The notes under the pieces: generated by a model
Told to the model about the DNA's origin: nothing
The model's database searches: none
The model's input: only the letters and a program-made list of their open reading frames with translations
Part shown: positions 16,121 to 25,778 of the stretch, in pieces
How the letters are laid out: each line of letters begins with the position of its first letter
Numbering within the stretch: the stretch's first letter is position 1
Made by a program: the position numbers and the translations under genes
DNA from: Halosimplex salinum
GTDB taxonomy: Archaea; Halobacteriota; Halobacteria; Halobacteriales; Haloarculaceae
Reading direction: 5' to 3'
NCBI RefSeq assembly: GCF_003730195.1
Contig: NZ_QWGG01000001.1
Location: forward strand, 930,001 to 994,000
Length of the DNA: 64,000 nt

Positions 16121-17014
16121 ATGTCCCACAACCAGAACAATCGCCGACAGCGGAGCCAGCACAGCCAGCAGCAGGGCCGATCGATGGGCGGGCAGCACTC
16201 CACACAGTCACAGCAGCGGAACCAGCAGGGCCAGTTCACCGGCCAGCAGGGTCAGCAGGGGCATCAGGGCCAGCAGCGCCACCAGCAGGGACAGCAGCAT
16301 CAGCAAGGCCAGCAGCCCCACCAGCGACAGGGTCAGATGGGCGGCCAGCAGCGACATCAGCAGCAGGGTCAGCAGTTCGGTGGACAACAACACGGACAGC
16401 AGGGTCAGATGGGCGGCCAGCAGCCCCACCAGCAACAGGGTCAGATGGGTGGCCAGCAGCCCCGCCAGCAGCAGGGCCAGATGGGCAGCCAGCAGCACCA
16501 CCAGCAGCAGGGCCAGATGGGCAGTCAACAGCACCACCAGCAGGGACAGCAGCGACACCAGCAGGGTGGACAGCAGTTCGGCGGGCAGCAGGGCCGTTCG
16601 ATGGGTGGGCAGCACTCCGCACAGTCCCAGCAGCGTGACCAGCAGGGACGGTTCGCCGGCCAGCAGGGCCAGCAGCGTCAGCGAGGACAGCAGATGGGCA
16701 GCCAGCAGCCCCACCAGCAGGGCGGTCAGCAGTTCGGCGGGCAGCAGGGCCGTTCGATGGGCGGCCAGCACTCCCCCCAGCCCCAGCAGCGCCACCAGCA
16801 GGGCCAGCAGATGGGCGGGCAGCAGATGGGCGGGCAGCAGCGACACCGACAGCAGGGTCAGCAGGACCAGCAGCAGGACCAGCAGCGAGGCAGTAGCCAG
16901 GGCGGCAGTCATGGCAGCTCGCAGGGCCTGACACACGAAACCCGCTCGCGCGGCAGCGAGCACTCCGCCCAGGAGCAGGAGCGAGACGACCAGGGCCAGT
17001 TCACCGGGACGTAA
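16121..17014 (+). CDS. Glutamine-rich low-complexity repeat protein
   Basis: In this 297-residue protein 121 residues are Gln (41%); most of the rest are Gly, His, Arg, Ser, Met and Pro. I see no Lys, Cys, Trp, Tyr, Val or Ile and only about nine acidic residues, which is extraordinary for a haloarchaeon. A core module GRSMGGQHS-x-Q-x-QQR-x-QQG recurs near residues 19, 159 and 211, with a degenerate copy at the end (SEHSAQEQERDDQGQFTGT). Between copies lie GQMGGQQPHQQQ-type short repeats. The likely start is ATG 16121, with a GGAG ribosome-binding-like site about 13 bp upstream. Composition is prion-like, suggesting aggregation or phase separation. Function is unknown. Confidence 0.7.
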   Translation: MSHNQNNRRQRSQHSQQQGRSMGGQHSTQSQQRNQQGQFTGQQGQQGHQGQQRHQQGQQHQQGQQPHQRQGQMGGQQRHQQQGQQFGGQQHGQQGQMGGQQPHQQQGQMGGQQPRQQQGQMGSQQHHQQQGQMGSQQHHQQGQQRHQQGGQQFGGQQGRSMGGQHSAQSQQRDQQGRFAGQQGQQRQRGQQMGSQQPHQQGGQQFGGQQGRSMGGQHSPQPQQRHQQGQQMGGQQMGGQQRHRQQGQQDQQQDQQRGSSQGGSHGSSQGLTHETRSRGSEHSAQEQERDDQGQFTGT

Positions 17015-17090
17015 CTCCGCGGCAGACCCGAAGCGACGCTCCCCACGTCGCACTCGCGGCCGACATCTCGCGCCGTCCGCACCGACGAAA

Positions 17091-17100
17091 CTTTTTCCGC
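17091..17100 (+). promoter_or_regulatory. TATA-like box for the DUF488 gene
   Basis: A CTTTTTCCGC block lies 23-32 bp before the GTG start at 17123. Confidence 0.35.
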
Positions 17101-17122
17101 AGTCTCGCACGGACAGTGAGGC

Positions 17123-17560
17123 GTGGACGGAGCGATCACCGACACGTACGCGGCCGCACTCCAGCACGACATCGCCGATATCCCCGACGACGCGACCCGC
17201 GTCGGCGTCGTCCGCCGACCCACCGGCTGGTTCGCCGCGCTCGTCGACGAGAACCGGCCGGAACTCGGACCGCCCGAGTCGCTCCTCTCGGAGACGAAAG
17301 AGCGTCAGGAGGACCTCCAGGTGCAGGGCCTCTGCGACGAGGAGGCCCACAACGCGGCCTGGGCCGAAGTCGACTTCGAGGCGCGCTACCGCGACCATCT
17401 GGCCGACGAGGCGGCGAGCGAGGCCCTCGACGAACTCGCCGAGCGCGTCGCGAGCGGGGAGTCGGTCGCGCTCGTCTGTTTCGAGGGAGAGTCCAAGCGC
17501 TGTCACCGCCGGATCCTCGACGACGTCCTCCGGGAACGATCCGGGGGCGACAGCCGATAA
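17123..17560 (+). CDS. DUF488 family protein
   Basis: This 145-residue protein opens with a GTG codon. The C-terminal VALVCFEGESKRCHRRIL matches the DUF488 signature, in which a Cys-containing strand is followed by a CHR motif. DUF488 proteins are small cytosolic proteins of unknown enzymatic role. The conserved Cys residues (in LVCFE and RCHRR) suggest a redox, metal or cysteine-dependent function. This copy has a longer acidic insertion than minimal DUF488 proteins. It lies downstream of the glutamine-rich gene but has its own TATA-like box. Confidence 0.72.
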   Translation: MDGAITDTYAAALQHDIADIPDDATRVGVVRRPTGWFAALVDENRPELGPPESLLSETKERQEDLQVQGLCDEEAHNAAWAEVDFEARYRDHLADEAASEALDELAERVASGESVALVCFEGESKRCHRRILDDVLRERSGGDSR

Positions 17561-17646
17561 GCGCCGGACGACGACAGAGAGGAGCGCGGTCGTCGCTGTT
17601 CATTTTTGCCGTCGATAGCGGGAGAACTCGGCGTAAACGGAGCGTT

Positions 17647-17657
17647 GACGTTAAGCC
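17647..17657 (+). promoter_or_regulatory. TATA-like box for the thioredoxin-family gene
   Basis: GACGTTAAGCC lies 23-33 bp before the ATG at 17680, leaderless spacing. Confidence 0.4.
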
Positions 17658-17679
17658 ACCCCGTCCGTAATGGAGGTGT

Positions 17680-18069
17680 ATGTCACTGGAGACCATGGAG
17701 CCGAACCCGGTGTGGACGGAGGAGGCCTACGCCGAGACGGTGGACGTGCTGGCGGCGCTCAGGAACGAGGTCACGTACAAAGTGTGGGGCGGCGACTGGT
17801 GTATCGACTGTCGTTCGCAACTGCCCGACTTCGGGGCGGCGCTCCACGCCGCGGGCGTCCCCGCCGACCGGATCGACGAGTACGCCGTCGAGAAGGAGGA
17901 CGACGGGACGAAAGTCGGTCCGATGGTCGAGGAGTACGACGTCGACCTCATCCCGACGGTCGTCGTCGAACGCGACGGCGAGGAAGTGGCCCGGTTCGTC
18001 GAAGAGGAGCCGGTCCCCATCGCCGTCTACCTCGGCCGCGAACTCGAAGAGCTCGCCGCGTCGGTCTGA
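17680..18069 (+). CDS. Thioredoxin family protein
   Basis: This 129-residue thioredoxin-fold protein has a redox-active WCIDC motif (C41, C44) and a cis-Pro strand DLIPTVVVERDG. The active site differs from classical WCGPC, so it may be a specialised reductase or glutaredoxin-like protein. No signal peptide is seen, so it is cytoplasmic. It is convergent with the large DUF255 thioredoxin-domain gene, and the two may share a redox role, though they are on opposite strands. Confidence 0.82.
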   Translation: MSLETMEPNPVWTEEAYAETVDVLAALRNEVTYKVWGGDWCIDCRSQLPDFGAALHAAGVPADRIDEYAVEKEDDGTKVGPMVEEYDVDLIPTVVVERDGEEVARFVEEEPVPIAVYLGRELEELAASV

Positions 18070-18115
18070 TTCCCGCCGGATCCACCCGGTCTGGCGCTCT
18101 CCTTTCTCCCCCGGT

Positions 18116-20290
18116 CTACTGCTCGAACCACTCCAGCGCGTCCGTCAGCGAGTGCGTCGGCGGCGAACACGCCCGCGACCGGCAGGCGTACACCGTCGGT
18201 TCGCCGTCGCGGGCCTCCCTCGACGCCCAGATCGGTGGCGCGTCGGCCACGCCGAGCGCGTCCAGCCACGGGCCGAGCGCGTCGTCGGTCGCGGGTCGGG
18301 GCGCGAGCAGGCGTCTCGGCAGGTAGGTCTCTGCGAGCGTCTCACGCCAGGACTCCGGGAGGGAGTCGGCGGCCAGCGTGAGTTCGTGGGGCGCGTTGCG
18401 GTAGGTGTCCGCGGCGAGCGCGAGCGAGGGGTGCTGGACCGGGTCGGAGTCGATCCGGTTGCCGTGGGTCGCGAGCACGCCGCCGACGACCGATTCGAAC
18501 CGGTCGTGGGCGACGAAGTGGTCCAGCGAGGCGAGGAGTTCGGCGGCGACGCCGGCGCTCGACGGCGTCGACTGGTCGGCGAGCTCCTGCGGTCGCGCGA
18601 CGAGCGACTCGCCGCTCTGGGGCGTGAAGTACAGCGTCTCCGCCTCGGCGTCCCAGAACTCGTCCTCGATAGTCCGCGCGAGGTCGAGCGCGAACGCCAG
18701 GTGGTCGACGTCGCCCGTCGCCTGATACGTGTCGAACGCGCCGCGGGCGAGGAAGGCGTAGTCCTCGAGATAGCCGTCGATCCGCACGTCGCTATCTTTG
18801 AACCGCCGCTGGAGCCGAGCCGCCTCGTCGTCCCAGAGGTGTTCGCGGGCGAACTCGAGCGCGTCGACGGCGGTCTCCGCCCAGGGCTCGTCCGAGGCAC
18901 CGCCGGCCGCCTCGTCGTCGACGATCGCCGCCTCTGCGAACGCCGAGATCATCAGGCCGTTCCAGCCCGCGAGGACCTTCTCGTCGCGGGGCGGACGGGG
19001 CCGTTCCTCTCTGGCCTCGAAGACCGCCGTCTTGGCCGATTCGAGCAGTGACTCGGTCTCCTCCGTCGAGAGCCCGTAGTCGTCGGCGAGGTCCTCGACG
19101 GAGGCGCGCAGCGTCAACACGGTCGCCCCTTCGAAGTTTCCGCGCTCGGTGACGCCGTAGCGGTCACAGAAGAGGTCCGCGGCGAGGTCGGTCTCGTCGT
19201 CGGGGACCTCGGTGGACTCCGTGACGGCGTCCGCGACTCCGTCGGGCGTCCAGACGTAGAAGGCGCCCTCCTCGCGCTCTCCCGACTGGTCTTCGCTCTC
19301 GGCGTCCAGGGTGCTGTAGAAGCCGCCCTGGGGGTGGGTGAGTTCGCGCTCGACGAATGCGAGCGTCTCGCGGGCGGTCTCGCGGTAGCGTTCGCGGCCG
19401 GTGAACTGGAAGCCCGCGAGGAAGACGCGAGCGAGTTCGGCGTTGTCGTAGAGCATCTTCTCGAAGTGGGGGACGACCCACTCGCGGTCGGTCGTGTAGC
19501 GGTGGAAGCCGCCGCCGACGTGGTCGTAGAGCCCGCCGTCGGCCATCGCGTCGAGCGTCTCCTCGACGACCTCGCGGTACGCGTCGCGTCCGCCGGCGTG
19601 GTGGGCGCGCATCAGCGCGTGGACCCGGCCGGGCTGGGGGAACTTCTGGCCGCGACCCCAGCCGCCGAACTCGCGGTCGGCGCCGCGGAGGATGGCGCTC
19701 GCCGACGACTCCAGCACGTCTTCGTCTGGCGCCTCGCCGGCCTGGTCGGGCGTCGCCTCCAGGTCGCTCTCGATCGCGTCGGTCCACTGGCGGGCGCGGT
19801 CCTCCATCTCCTCGCGTTCCTCCGGGTCGTTCCACGACTCGGCGATGTCTTCGAGGAGCTGGCCGAAGCCGGGCGCGCCGCGTTTCGGTTCCGGCGGGAA
19901 GTACGTCCCCACGTAGAACGGCTCGCCCTCGGGGGTGAGCCACGCGTTGAGCGGCCAGCCGCCGCCGCCCGAGACCTGCTGGCAGATGCTCATGTAGATG
20001 CTGTCGATGTCGGGGCGCTCCTCCCGGTCGACCTTGATCGGGACGAAGTGCTCGTTGAGCACCGCTGCGATCTGTTCGTCCTCGAAGCTCTCCTCCTCCA
20101 TCACGTGACACCAGTGGCAGGCGGCGTACCCGATAGAGAGGAAGATGGGCTTGTCCTGGGCCTCGGCGGCAGCGAGGGCCTCGTCGTCCCAGGGCTGCCA
20201 GTTGACTGGGTTATCCTCGTGCTGGCGGAGGTACGGGCTGGCCTCCTCGTCGAGGCGGTTCCGGGCCGTGGGGTCGGCGTCGTCGGTCAT
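18116..20290 (-). CDS. Thioredoxin domain protein of the YyaL/DUF255 (SPATA20) family
   Basis: This 724-residue protein has an N-terminal thioredoxin-like DUF255 domain (signature SPYLRQHEDNPVNWQPW at about 18-34) with the CHWCHVME active site (C58, C61). It is followed by a six-hairpin alpha/alpha toroid resembling N-acylglucosamine epimerase or glycosidase folds (VHALMRAHHAGG, GGLYDHVGGGFHRY, HFEKMLYDNA). Length and order match the bacterial YyaL and animal SPATA20 family. Its biochemical role is unresolved, and a redox-linked carbohydrate function has been proposed for the family. The ATG at 20290 is used because upstream sequence is not similar to the family. Confidence 0.88.
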   Translation of the reverse strand: MTDDADPTARNRLDEEASPYLRQHEDNPVNWQPWDDEALAAAEAQDKPIFLSIGYAACHWCHVMEEESFEDEQIAAVLNEHFVPIKVDREERPDIDSIYMSICQQVSGGGGWPLNAWLTPEGEPFYVGTYFPPEPKRGAPGFGQLLEDIAESWNDPEEREEMEDRARQWTDAIESDLEATPDQAGEAPDEDVLESSASAILRGADREFGGWGRGQKFPQPGRVHALMRAHHAGGRDAYREVVEETLDAMADGGLYDHVGGGFHRYTTDREWVVPHFEKMLYDNAELARVFLAGFQFTGRERYRETARETLAFVERELTHPQGGFYSTLDAESEDQSGEREEGAFYVWTPDGVADAVTESTEVPDDETDLAADLFCDRYGVTERGNFEGATVLTLRASVEDLADDYGLSTEETESLLESAKTAVFEAREERPRPPRDEKVLAGWNGLMISAFAEAAIVDDEAAGGASDEPWAETAVDALEFAREHLWDDEAARLQRRFKDSDVRIDGYLEDYAFLARGAFDTYQATGDVDHLAFALDLARTIEDEFWDAEAETLYFTPQSGESLVARPQELADQSTPSSAGVAAELLASLDHFVAHDRFESVVGGVLATHGNRIDSDPVQHPSLALAADTYRNAPHELTLAADSLPESWRETLAETYLPRRLLAPRPATDDALGPWLDALGVADAPPIWASREARDGEPTVYACRSRACSPPTHSLTDALEWFEQ

Positions 20291-20393
20291 ACCCGACGTA
20301 GGCGGTCCCGACAGTAAACCCCGGCGGAGTCGCGAGAGCCGGAGTATCGGTCGAAACGCAGGACTTACGGTGGCCGCATGCGGGCCTCCACGT

Positions 20394-21710
20394 ATGACAG
20401 AGACTGTGCTGCTGGTCGGTGGCGGCGGCCGCGAGCACGCCGTCGCCCGCGCGCTCGCCGACTCCGACGCGGACCTGTACGCCTGTGCGGGGAACCGCAA
20501 CCCCGGCATCGCGCGACTCGCCGACGGCTTCGAGTCGCTGGACACGACCAACCCGACCGCGGTCACGACCTACGCCCGCGACGTGGACGCCTCGCTCGCG
20601 GTCGTCGGCCCGGAAGCGCCTCTCGCGGCAGGCGTCGCCGACGCCCTCGACGACGCGGGCGTCTACGCCTTCGGCCCGCAGGCGGAGGAGGCCCGCATCG
20701 AGACGGACAAGGCGTTCCAGCGCCGCTTCATGCGGGAGCACGACATCCCCGGCTGCCCCGACTTCGAGACGTTCGAGGACATGGACGCCGCGGCGGAGTA
20801 CATCGACGAGTACGACGGCGACCTCGCCGTCAAACCCGCCGGCCTCACGGGCGGCAAGGGCGTCCGCGTCACCGGCGACCAGATCAGCAAGGAGGAGGCG
20901 ATGGAGTACGTCCGCGAGTCGGACTACGAGCGGATCGTCCTCGAGGAGCGCCTCGTCGGCGAGGAGTTCACCGTGCAGGCGCTCGTCGCCAACGGTCAGG
21001 TCCGCGTCACCCCCGCCGTCCAGGACCACAAGCGTGCCTTCGAGGGCGACGAAGGCCCCAACACCGGCGGGATGGGGTCGTACTCGGACTCGACGCTCGA
21101 ACTCCCGTTCATGGACGAGGACGACTACCTGGACGCCGTCGACGTGCTGGAAGCGACGGTCGATGCCCTCGAAGGCTACAAGGGCGTCCTCTACGGGCAG
21201 TTCATGCTCACCGCGGAGGGCATCAAGGTCGTCGAGTTCAACGCCCGCTTCGGCGACCCCGAGGCGATGAACACGCTCCCTGTGCTCAACACGGCCTTCC
21301 TCGACGTGCTGACGGCCGCCCGCGAGGACGAGTCCCTGCCCAAACTCTCCTTCGCGCCGAAGGCGACCGTCTGCAAGTACGCCGTCCCCGAGGGCTACCC
21401 GGACGACCCCGAGGCCGGCGCCGAGGTGAAAGTCGACGAGGAGAGCGCCGCCGCGTCAGCCGAGAGCTCGGACGGCGAGGCCCTGCTGTACTACGCGAGC
21501 GTCGACGAGCGCGACGACGGCATCTACACGACGACCTCGCGGTCGTTCGCGGTCGTCGGCGTCGCCGACACGATCACCGAGGCCGAGGAGATAGCCGAGG
21601 ACGCGCTGGCCGTCGCCGGCGAGGAGGGCCTGCGCATCCGTCACGACATCGGCAAGCCCGACCTCGTCCAGCAGCGCATCGACCACGTGACCAAACTGCG
21701 CGGGGAGTGA
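20394..21710 (+). CDS. purD: Phosphoribosylamine-glycine ligase
   Basis: This 438-residue ATP-grasp enzyme catalyses step two of purine synthesis, joining glycine to 5-phosphoribosylamine. It shows the N-terminal VLLVGGGGREHA motif, the A-loop GLTGGKGV, the QDHKRAFEGDEGPNTGGMG substrate segment and the EFNARFGDPE metal-binding motif. Family length is about 430 residues. It is transcribed away from the YyaL-like gene. A weak TATA-like GACTTACGG precedes the start by about 28 bp. No other pur gene is nearby. Confidence 0.95.
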   Translation: MTETVLLVGGGGREHAVARALADSDADLYACAGNRNPGIARLADGFESLDTTNPTAVTTYARDVDASLAVVGPEAPLAAGVADALDDAGVYAFGPQAEEARIETDKAFQRRFMREHDIPGCPDFETFEDMDAAAEYIDEYDGDLAVKPAGLTGGKGVRVTGDQISKEEAMEYVRESDYERIVLEERLVGEEFTVQALVANGQVRVTPAVQDHKRAFEGDEGPNTGGMGSYSDSTLELPFMDEDDYLDAVDVLEATVDALEGYKGVLYGQFMLTAEGIKVVEFNARFGDPEAMNTLPVLNTAFLDVLTAAREDESLPKLSFAPKATVCKYAVPEGYPDDPEAGAEVKVDEESAAASAESSDGEALLYYASVDERDDGIYTTTSRSFAVVGVADTITEAEEIAEDALAVAGEEGLRIRHDIGKPDLVQQRIDHVTKLRGE

Positions 21711-21718
21711 CCGCCCGG

Positions 21719-22132
21719 TCACTCGGGTGCGACGACTTCGAGTTTTAGCCCGTCGGGGCCTTCGCAGTAGAGTGCGTAGTAGCCGCCCGCGAACGGGTGC
21801 TGGTCCTCGTAGAGCAGGGTCGCGGTCGCACGCTCCCTGACGCCCGCGGTGATCTCGTCGACCTGTTCTCGCGAGGCAGCGTGGAACGCGAGATGGTTCA
21901 GTCCGGCCGCTCCACGGTCGAAGGAGGGCTCCGCGTTCTCGGCCTGCACGAGTACCACGTACGTCGGACCGTTCTCCCAGGACCTGCCGTCGTCCCACTC
22001 GTCTTTCCGCTCGAATCCCAGTGCTCCGAGGAACCAGTCCCAAAACTCGGTCGCCGTCGTCAGGTCGCTCGCGTTCAGTTCGACGTGGTGTAGCTGACCC
22101 GCGCGCCCCGTGTCGGTGTGGTCGGTCGTCAC
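21719..22132 (-). CDS. VOC (glyoxalase/bleomycin resistance) family protein
   Basis: This 137-residue protein with a GTG start has the beta-alpha-beta-beta-beta VOC fold. LHHVELNASDLTTATEFWDW opens the domain and GPDGLKLEVVAPE closes it. Possible metal ligands are the His of HHVEL, the His of LNHLAFH and the Glu of KLEVV. Members are metal-dependent lyases, isomerases, dioxygenases or drug-binding proteins, and the substrate here is unknown. It ends 8 bp from the purD stop on the opposite strand. Confidence 0.82.
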   Translation of the reverse strand: MTTDHTDTGRAGQLHHVELNASDLTTATEFWDWFLGALGFERKDEWDDGRSWENGPTYVVLVQAENAEPSFDRGAAGLNHLAFHAASREQVDEITAGVRERATATLLYEDQHPFAGGYYALYCEGPDGLKLEVVAPE

Positions 22133-22227
22133 GGTTCGAGTGGACGGCCACCTCGAACATAGGTTTCGGGGGCGAGAACGGTCTCAAAGAACGTCTGTCG
22201 CGGCGCGAAGAGCTGCGAGGAGAACCG

Positions 22228-22740
22228 TTATTCGACCGAGATGCCGCCTTTCATGCCGGTCGTCTCGTGGGGGCCACAGTAGTAGGTGTAGACGCCTTCG
22301 GTCTCCAGCGTGACCGAGTAGGTCTCGCCCTGGTCGACCGTCTCCATCTCGCCGCCTTCGGTGCCCTCGAGTTCGCCGCCGTCCGGCTGGCTCTCGGGCT
22401 TGACGTTGTGGCTCGGGCTCTCGAACTCGAAGTTGATCGTGGTCCCGGAGTCGACGCGGAGGTAGACGGGCTCGTAGACCAGACTGCCGTCCGGTCCGAC
22501 CGCGACGGTCACCTCGCTCTCGCCGCGCGCGTCTTCCTCGCTGTCGCCCTGCGCGTCGTCGAGGTAGGACGGCCAGGACGGCGGTGTCGAGTCGTCACTG
22601 CCGCCGTCGCCGCCGTCGCTGTCGCCGTCTCCGTCGCCGCCGTCGCCGCTCGTCTCGGTCGAACAACCCGCCAGCACGCCCATGGTTGCCATCGCTCCGA
22701 TACCACCGAGCAGTCGTCGGCGTCCGAGTTCGTTCGTCAT
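22228..22740 (-). CDS. Halocyanin-like blue copper lipoprotein
   Basis: This 170-residue protein has a twin-arginine signal (GRRRLLGG) and a lipobox LAGC (C26), so it should be exported folded by Tat and lipid-anchored. A 45-residue Gly/Asp/Ser linker leads to a plastocyanin-type cupredoxin domain with type-1 copper ligands H111 (SPSHNV), C155, H158 (YYCGPH) and M163. It carries electrons at the outer face of the membrane. The copper ATPase gene follows upstream on the same strand 232 bp away, consistent with a copper-related cluster. Confidence 0.9.
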   Translation of the reverse strand: MTNELGRRRLLGGIGAMATMGVLAGCSTETSGDGGDGDGDSDGGDGGSDDSTPPSWPSYLDDAQGDSEEDARGESEVTVAVGPDGSLVYEPVYLRVDSGTTINFEFESPSHNVKPESQPDGGELEGTEGGEMETVDQGETYSVTLETEGVYTYYCGPHETTGMKGGISVE

Positions 22741-22972
22741 CGTGCACCCCAGAGTTGGGGGAGCATCCTGAAGAGAGTTCGCAATACAGACCGTGACATT
22801 TAGCGGTAGGGCCGCCAGGTGCTTCGATATCGGGCTTTGAACGGCGAACAGATTCGGTATGGTGTTTATAAGGTGGCGGGCCGAAGGAGGTCCCCCTCGT
22901 CGCCGACCGAGAGACGCCTCGACGGTCGCTTGGGGAGAGGTGATCCCGGTGGTTGGGGGGTCCGTGGCCGAG
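22741..22972. promoter_or_regulatory. Intergenic region between copA and halocyanin genes
   Basis: Contains a TATA-like TGTTTATAAGG at 22863-22873 that reads on either strand. On the minus strand it could drive the halocyanin gene with a ~100-nt leader. On the plus strand it could drive a short antisense transcript into the 3' end of copA. No gene is seen in the stretch. Confidence 0.3.
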
Positions 22973-25579
22973 TCAGCGGAGGAACCCGAGCAGGCGGTAG
23001 TCCTCGTCGGGATCGTACCTGCGGAACAGCAGGCTGTTGGCGAGCACCGAGACGCTGGAGATGGCCATCGCGGCGGCCGCGAGTACGGGCTGCAGGAGGC
23101 CGAGCGAGGCCAGCGGGATCATCGCCGTGTTGTAGCCGAGCGCCCAGAACAGGTTCTGTTTGATCTTCGAGAGCGTGCCCGCGGAGACGCGGATGGCCTT
23201 GATCACGTCGAGCGGGTCGTCGCGCATCAGCGTCACGTCGCCGGCCTCGATGGCCACGTCGGTCCCGCTCCCGATGGCACAGCCGACGAACGCCGTCGCG
23301 AGCGCCGGCGCGTCGTTGACGCCGTCGCCGACCATCATCGCCCGCCGGCCGTCGCTCTGGATGTCGGCGACGGCGTCGGCCTTGTCGTCGGGCAGGACGC
23401 TCGCCATGACGTTCTCGGGGTCGATCCCGACCTGCTCGGCGACGGCGCGGGCCGTCCGCTCGTTGTCGCCGGTGATCATCCACACGTCCACGTCGCGCTC
23501 GCGGAGCTGACCCACGGCCTCGCGCGAGGACTCCTTCACCGTGTCCGCGTCGGCGACGACGCCGAGCAGTCGGTAATCGTCGCTCCCCTCGTCGGCGAGC
23601 GCGACCAGCATCGCGGTCTTGCCCTCGCGTTCGAGCCGATCCATGGCGTCTTCGGCCGGGGACACGTCGACGCCCTCGTCGCGCAGGAGTTTCCGGTTGC
23701 CGACGAGGACGCGACCGTGACTCGTCGTCGCCGTCACGCCGTGGCCGGGGACGTTCTCGAACTCGTCGGGGTCCTGGACGTCGATGCCGCGCTCGCGGGC
23801 GCCGTCGACGATGGCCTCGGCCAGCGGGTGTTCGCTCGCGGACTCGGCGCTCGCCGCGACTTCGAGGACGAACGACTCCGAGACCGCTCGCTCGGTCACC
23901 GCACCTCCGTCCGCCGCGGCCTCACCGTCGCCCTCTCCGCCGTCGGTCGCCGGGAGCGCGACGACGTCGGTCAGTTCCATCTCGCCCTCGGTCAGCGTCC
24001 CCGTCTTGTCGAAGACGACGGTGTCCACGTCGCGGACGCGTTCGAGGATGTCTCCGCCCTCGAACAGCACCCCGTTCTGGGCGCCGATGGTCGTCCCGAC
24101 CATCGTCGCGGCGGGCGTCGCGAGTCCGAGCGCGCAGGGGCAGGCGATCAGCACCGCGGAGGCGAAGACGACGACGGCGAACTCGAAGACGCCCACAGCC
24201 GTCGGGCCGCCGGCGGCGAGCCCCCACAGCGGGAGCGAACCGACGAACCCGGCCAGCGCGTCGGGGAAGGCGAACCAGAGCGCCGCCCAGACCAGTGCGT
24301 TCGCGATGACCGCCGGGACGAAGTAGGCGGAGATGCGGTCGGCGACGTTCTGGATCTCGGGCTGGCGGCTCTGGGCGTCCTTGACCCGCTTGACGATCTG
24401 CTGGATCGCCGTCTCCTCGCCGACCTTCGTCGCCTCGACGACGAGCACGCCGTTCCGGTTGACCGTCGCGCCGATCACCTCGTCGCCGGGTCCCTTGGAG
24501 ACGGGCACCGACTCGCCGGTGACCATCGACTCGTCGACCGCGCTGTCGCCGTCGACGACTTCGGCGTCGGTGGGAATCTTCTCGCCCGGCCTGACCTTCA
24601 GGCGGTCGCCCACTTCGACGTCGGAGAGCGAGACCTCCTCCTCACTGCCGTCCTCGCGGACGAGCGTCGCCGTGTCGGCCTCCATCTCCAGCAACGAGCG
24701 GATGGCCTCGGACGCCTGGCCCTTCGAGCGGGCCTCGAGGTAGTTGCCGAGCGTGATGAACACGAGGATGAGCGCTGCCGTGTCGAAGTACAGTCCCTCG
24801 CCGGGGAAGCCGAGCAGTCGCGCCACGGAGTAGAGATAGGCCGTCGAGGACCCCAGCGCGATCAGCACGTCCATGTTCGCCCGCCGGTTCTTCACGAGCG
24901 CCTTATAGGAGTTCTCGTAGAACTCCTTGCCCAGCAGGACCTGGACGGGCGTCGCGAGCGCGAACGCGACCCAGCCGAGGGGCACCCCCTCGAAAGTCGC
25001 GTCCATCCACGCCGAGGCGAACAGGTGGCCCGCCAGCATCGCCAGGAGCGGGAGCGAGAGCGCCGCACCGAGCAACGTCAGGTTTCGCTGGCGCCGGATC
25101 TCATCGTTTCGCGCCGCGTCCTGCTGTTCCTGTGCAGTCTCGCCTTCCGACGCGTCGACCTCGCGGACCGGCGAGTAGCCGGCACGCTCGATAGCGGCGT
25201 AGATATCCTCTAGAGAAGCATCTGCGGGGTTGTACGTGACCGTCCCTTCGTCGGTGGCGTAGTTCACGTCCGCGTCCACGACGCCCGGCGTGTCGAGGAG
25301 CGCGTCCTCGTTGGTCTCCGCGCAGTTCGAGCAGGTCATATCCGTGATCGCCACCGTCACCGTCTCGCTGGTCGCCTCGTAGCCCGAATCCTCGATGGCG
25401 TCGTATATCTCGCCGAGCGAGACCGTCTCGGGGTCGTAGGTGACGCTCCCCTCGTCGGTGGCGTAGTTGGCGTCCACCTCGGAGACGCCGTCGAGCGAGC
25501 CCACCGACTCCTCGATAGTCTGCGAGCAGTTCGCGCAACTCATCCCGTGCAAGTCCAGTCTGGATCTGCGCTCACTCAT
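22973..25579 (-). CDS. copA: Copper-transporting P1B-type ATPase
   Basis: This 868-residue ATPase has two N-terminal heavy-metal-associated domains (GMSCANC with C15/C18; DMTCSNC with C83/C86) and eight predicted membrane helices. The CPC metal site is at 480-482, the phosphorylated Asp is D524 in DKTGT, and TGE and GDGVNDAPA hinge motifs are present. CPC plus tandem MxCxxC domains indicate Cu(I) export. The ATG at 25579 gives a complete first HMA domain. In-frame starts upstream add sequence unlike the family. A CTATATAG box at 25587-25594 sits unusually close to this ATG, so the true promoter is unclear. Likely controlled by the AsnC-TRASH regulator 2.4 kb upstream. Confidence 0.93.
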   Translation of the reverse strand: MSERRSRLDLHGMSCANCSQTIEESVGSLDGVSEVDANYATDEGSVTYDPETVSLGEIYDAIEDSGYEATSETVTVAITDMTCSNCAETNEDALLDTPGVVDADVNYATDEGTVTYNPADASLEDIYAAIERAGYSPVREVDASEGETAQEQQDAARNDEIRRQRNLTLLGAALSLPLLAMLAGHLFASAWMDATFEGVPLGWVAFALATPVQVLLGKEFYENSYKALVKNRRANMDVLIALGSSTAYLYSVARLLGFPGEGLYFDTAALILVFITLGNYLEARSKGQASEAIRSLLEMEADTATLVREDGSEEEVSLSDVEVGDRLKVRPGEKIPTDAEVVDGDSAVDESMVTGESVPVSKGPGDEVIGATVNRNGVLVVEATKVGEETAIQQIVKRVKDAQSRQPEIQNVADRISAYFVPAVIANALVWAALWFAFPDALAGFVGSLPLWGLAAGGPTAVGVFEFAVVVFASAVLIACPCALGLATPAATMVGTTIGAQNGVLFEGGDILERVRDVDTVVFDKTGTLTEGEMELTDVVALPATDGGEGDGEAAADGGAVTERAVSESFVLEVAASAESASEHPLAEAIVDGARERGIDVQDPDEFENVPGHGVTATTSHGRVLVGNRKLLRDEGVDVSPAEDAMDRLEREGKTAMLVALADEGSDDYRLLGVVADADTVKESSREAVGQLRERDVDVWMITGDNERTARAVAEQVGIDPENVMASVLPDDKADAVADIQSDGRRAMMVGDGVNDAPALATAFVGCAIGSGTDVAIEAGDVTLMRDDPLDVIKAIRVSAGTLSKIKQNLFWALGYNTAMIPLASLGLLQPVLAAAAMAISSVSVLANSLLFRRYDPDEDYRLLGFLR

Positions 25580-25778
25580 CTTGTCTCTATATAGGGGCTC
25601 CCCGTTCATGCGGTTTGTCCCTTCCAAACGAAAGTGGAAGCGGACTTCATTTTCTGTTCCAAATTCGAATCGATACAAGACCGCCTGTTCTGAAAGATAT
25701 CGAACCGGTTCGGCGCTCGCACACACGGTCCCGTGCATCGGCGCCGAGCCCGGTGTGCCGGCTACTCCGTTCGCACGG

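Noticed and set aside
16121-17014. Possible CRISPR-like repeat array in the Gln gene
   Set aside because: Repeats are variable codon-level copies in a continuous reading frame, without uniform repeats and unique spacers.
16208-17506. Leu-rich minus-strand frame that looks like a membrane protein
   Set aside because: Antisense of the Gln repeats gives Leu/Ala runs automatically. It also overlaps the DUF488 gene.
22859-25213. 784-codon plus-strand frame antisense to copA
   Set aside because: Mirror of the copper ATPase gene, Val/Arg/Asp-rich with no domain.
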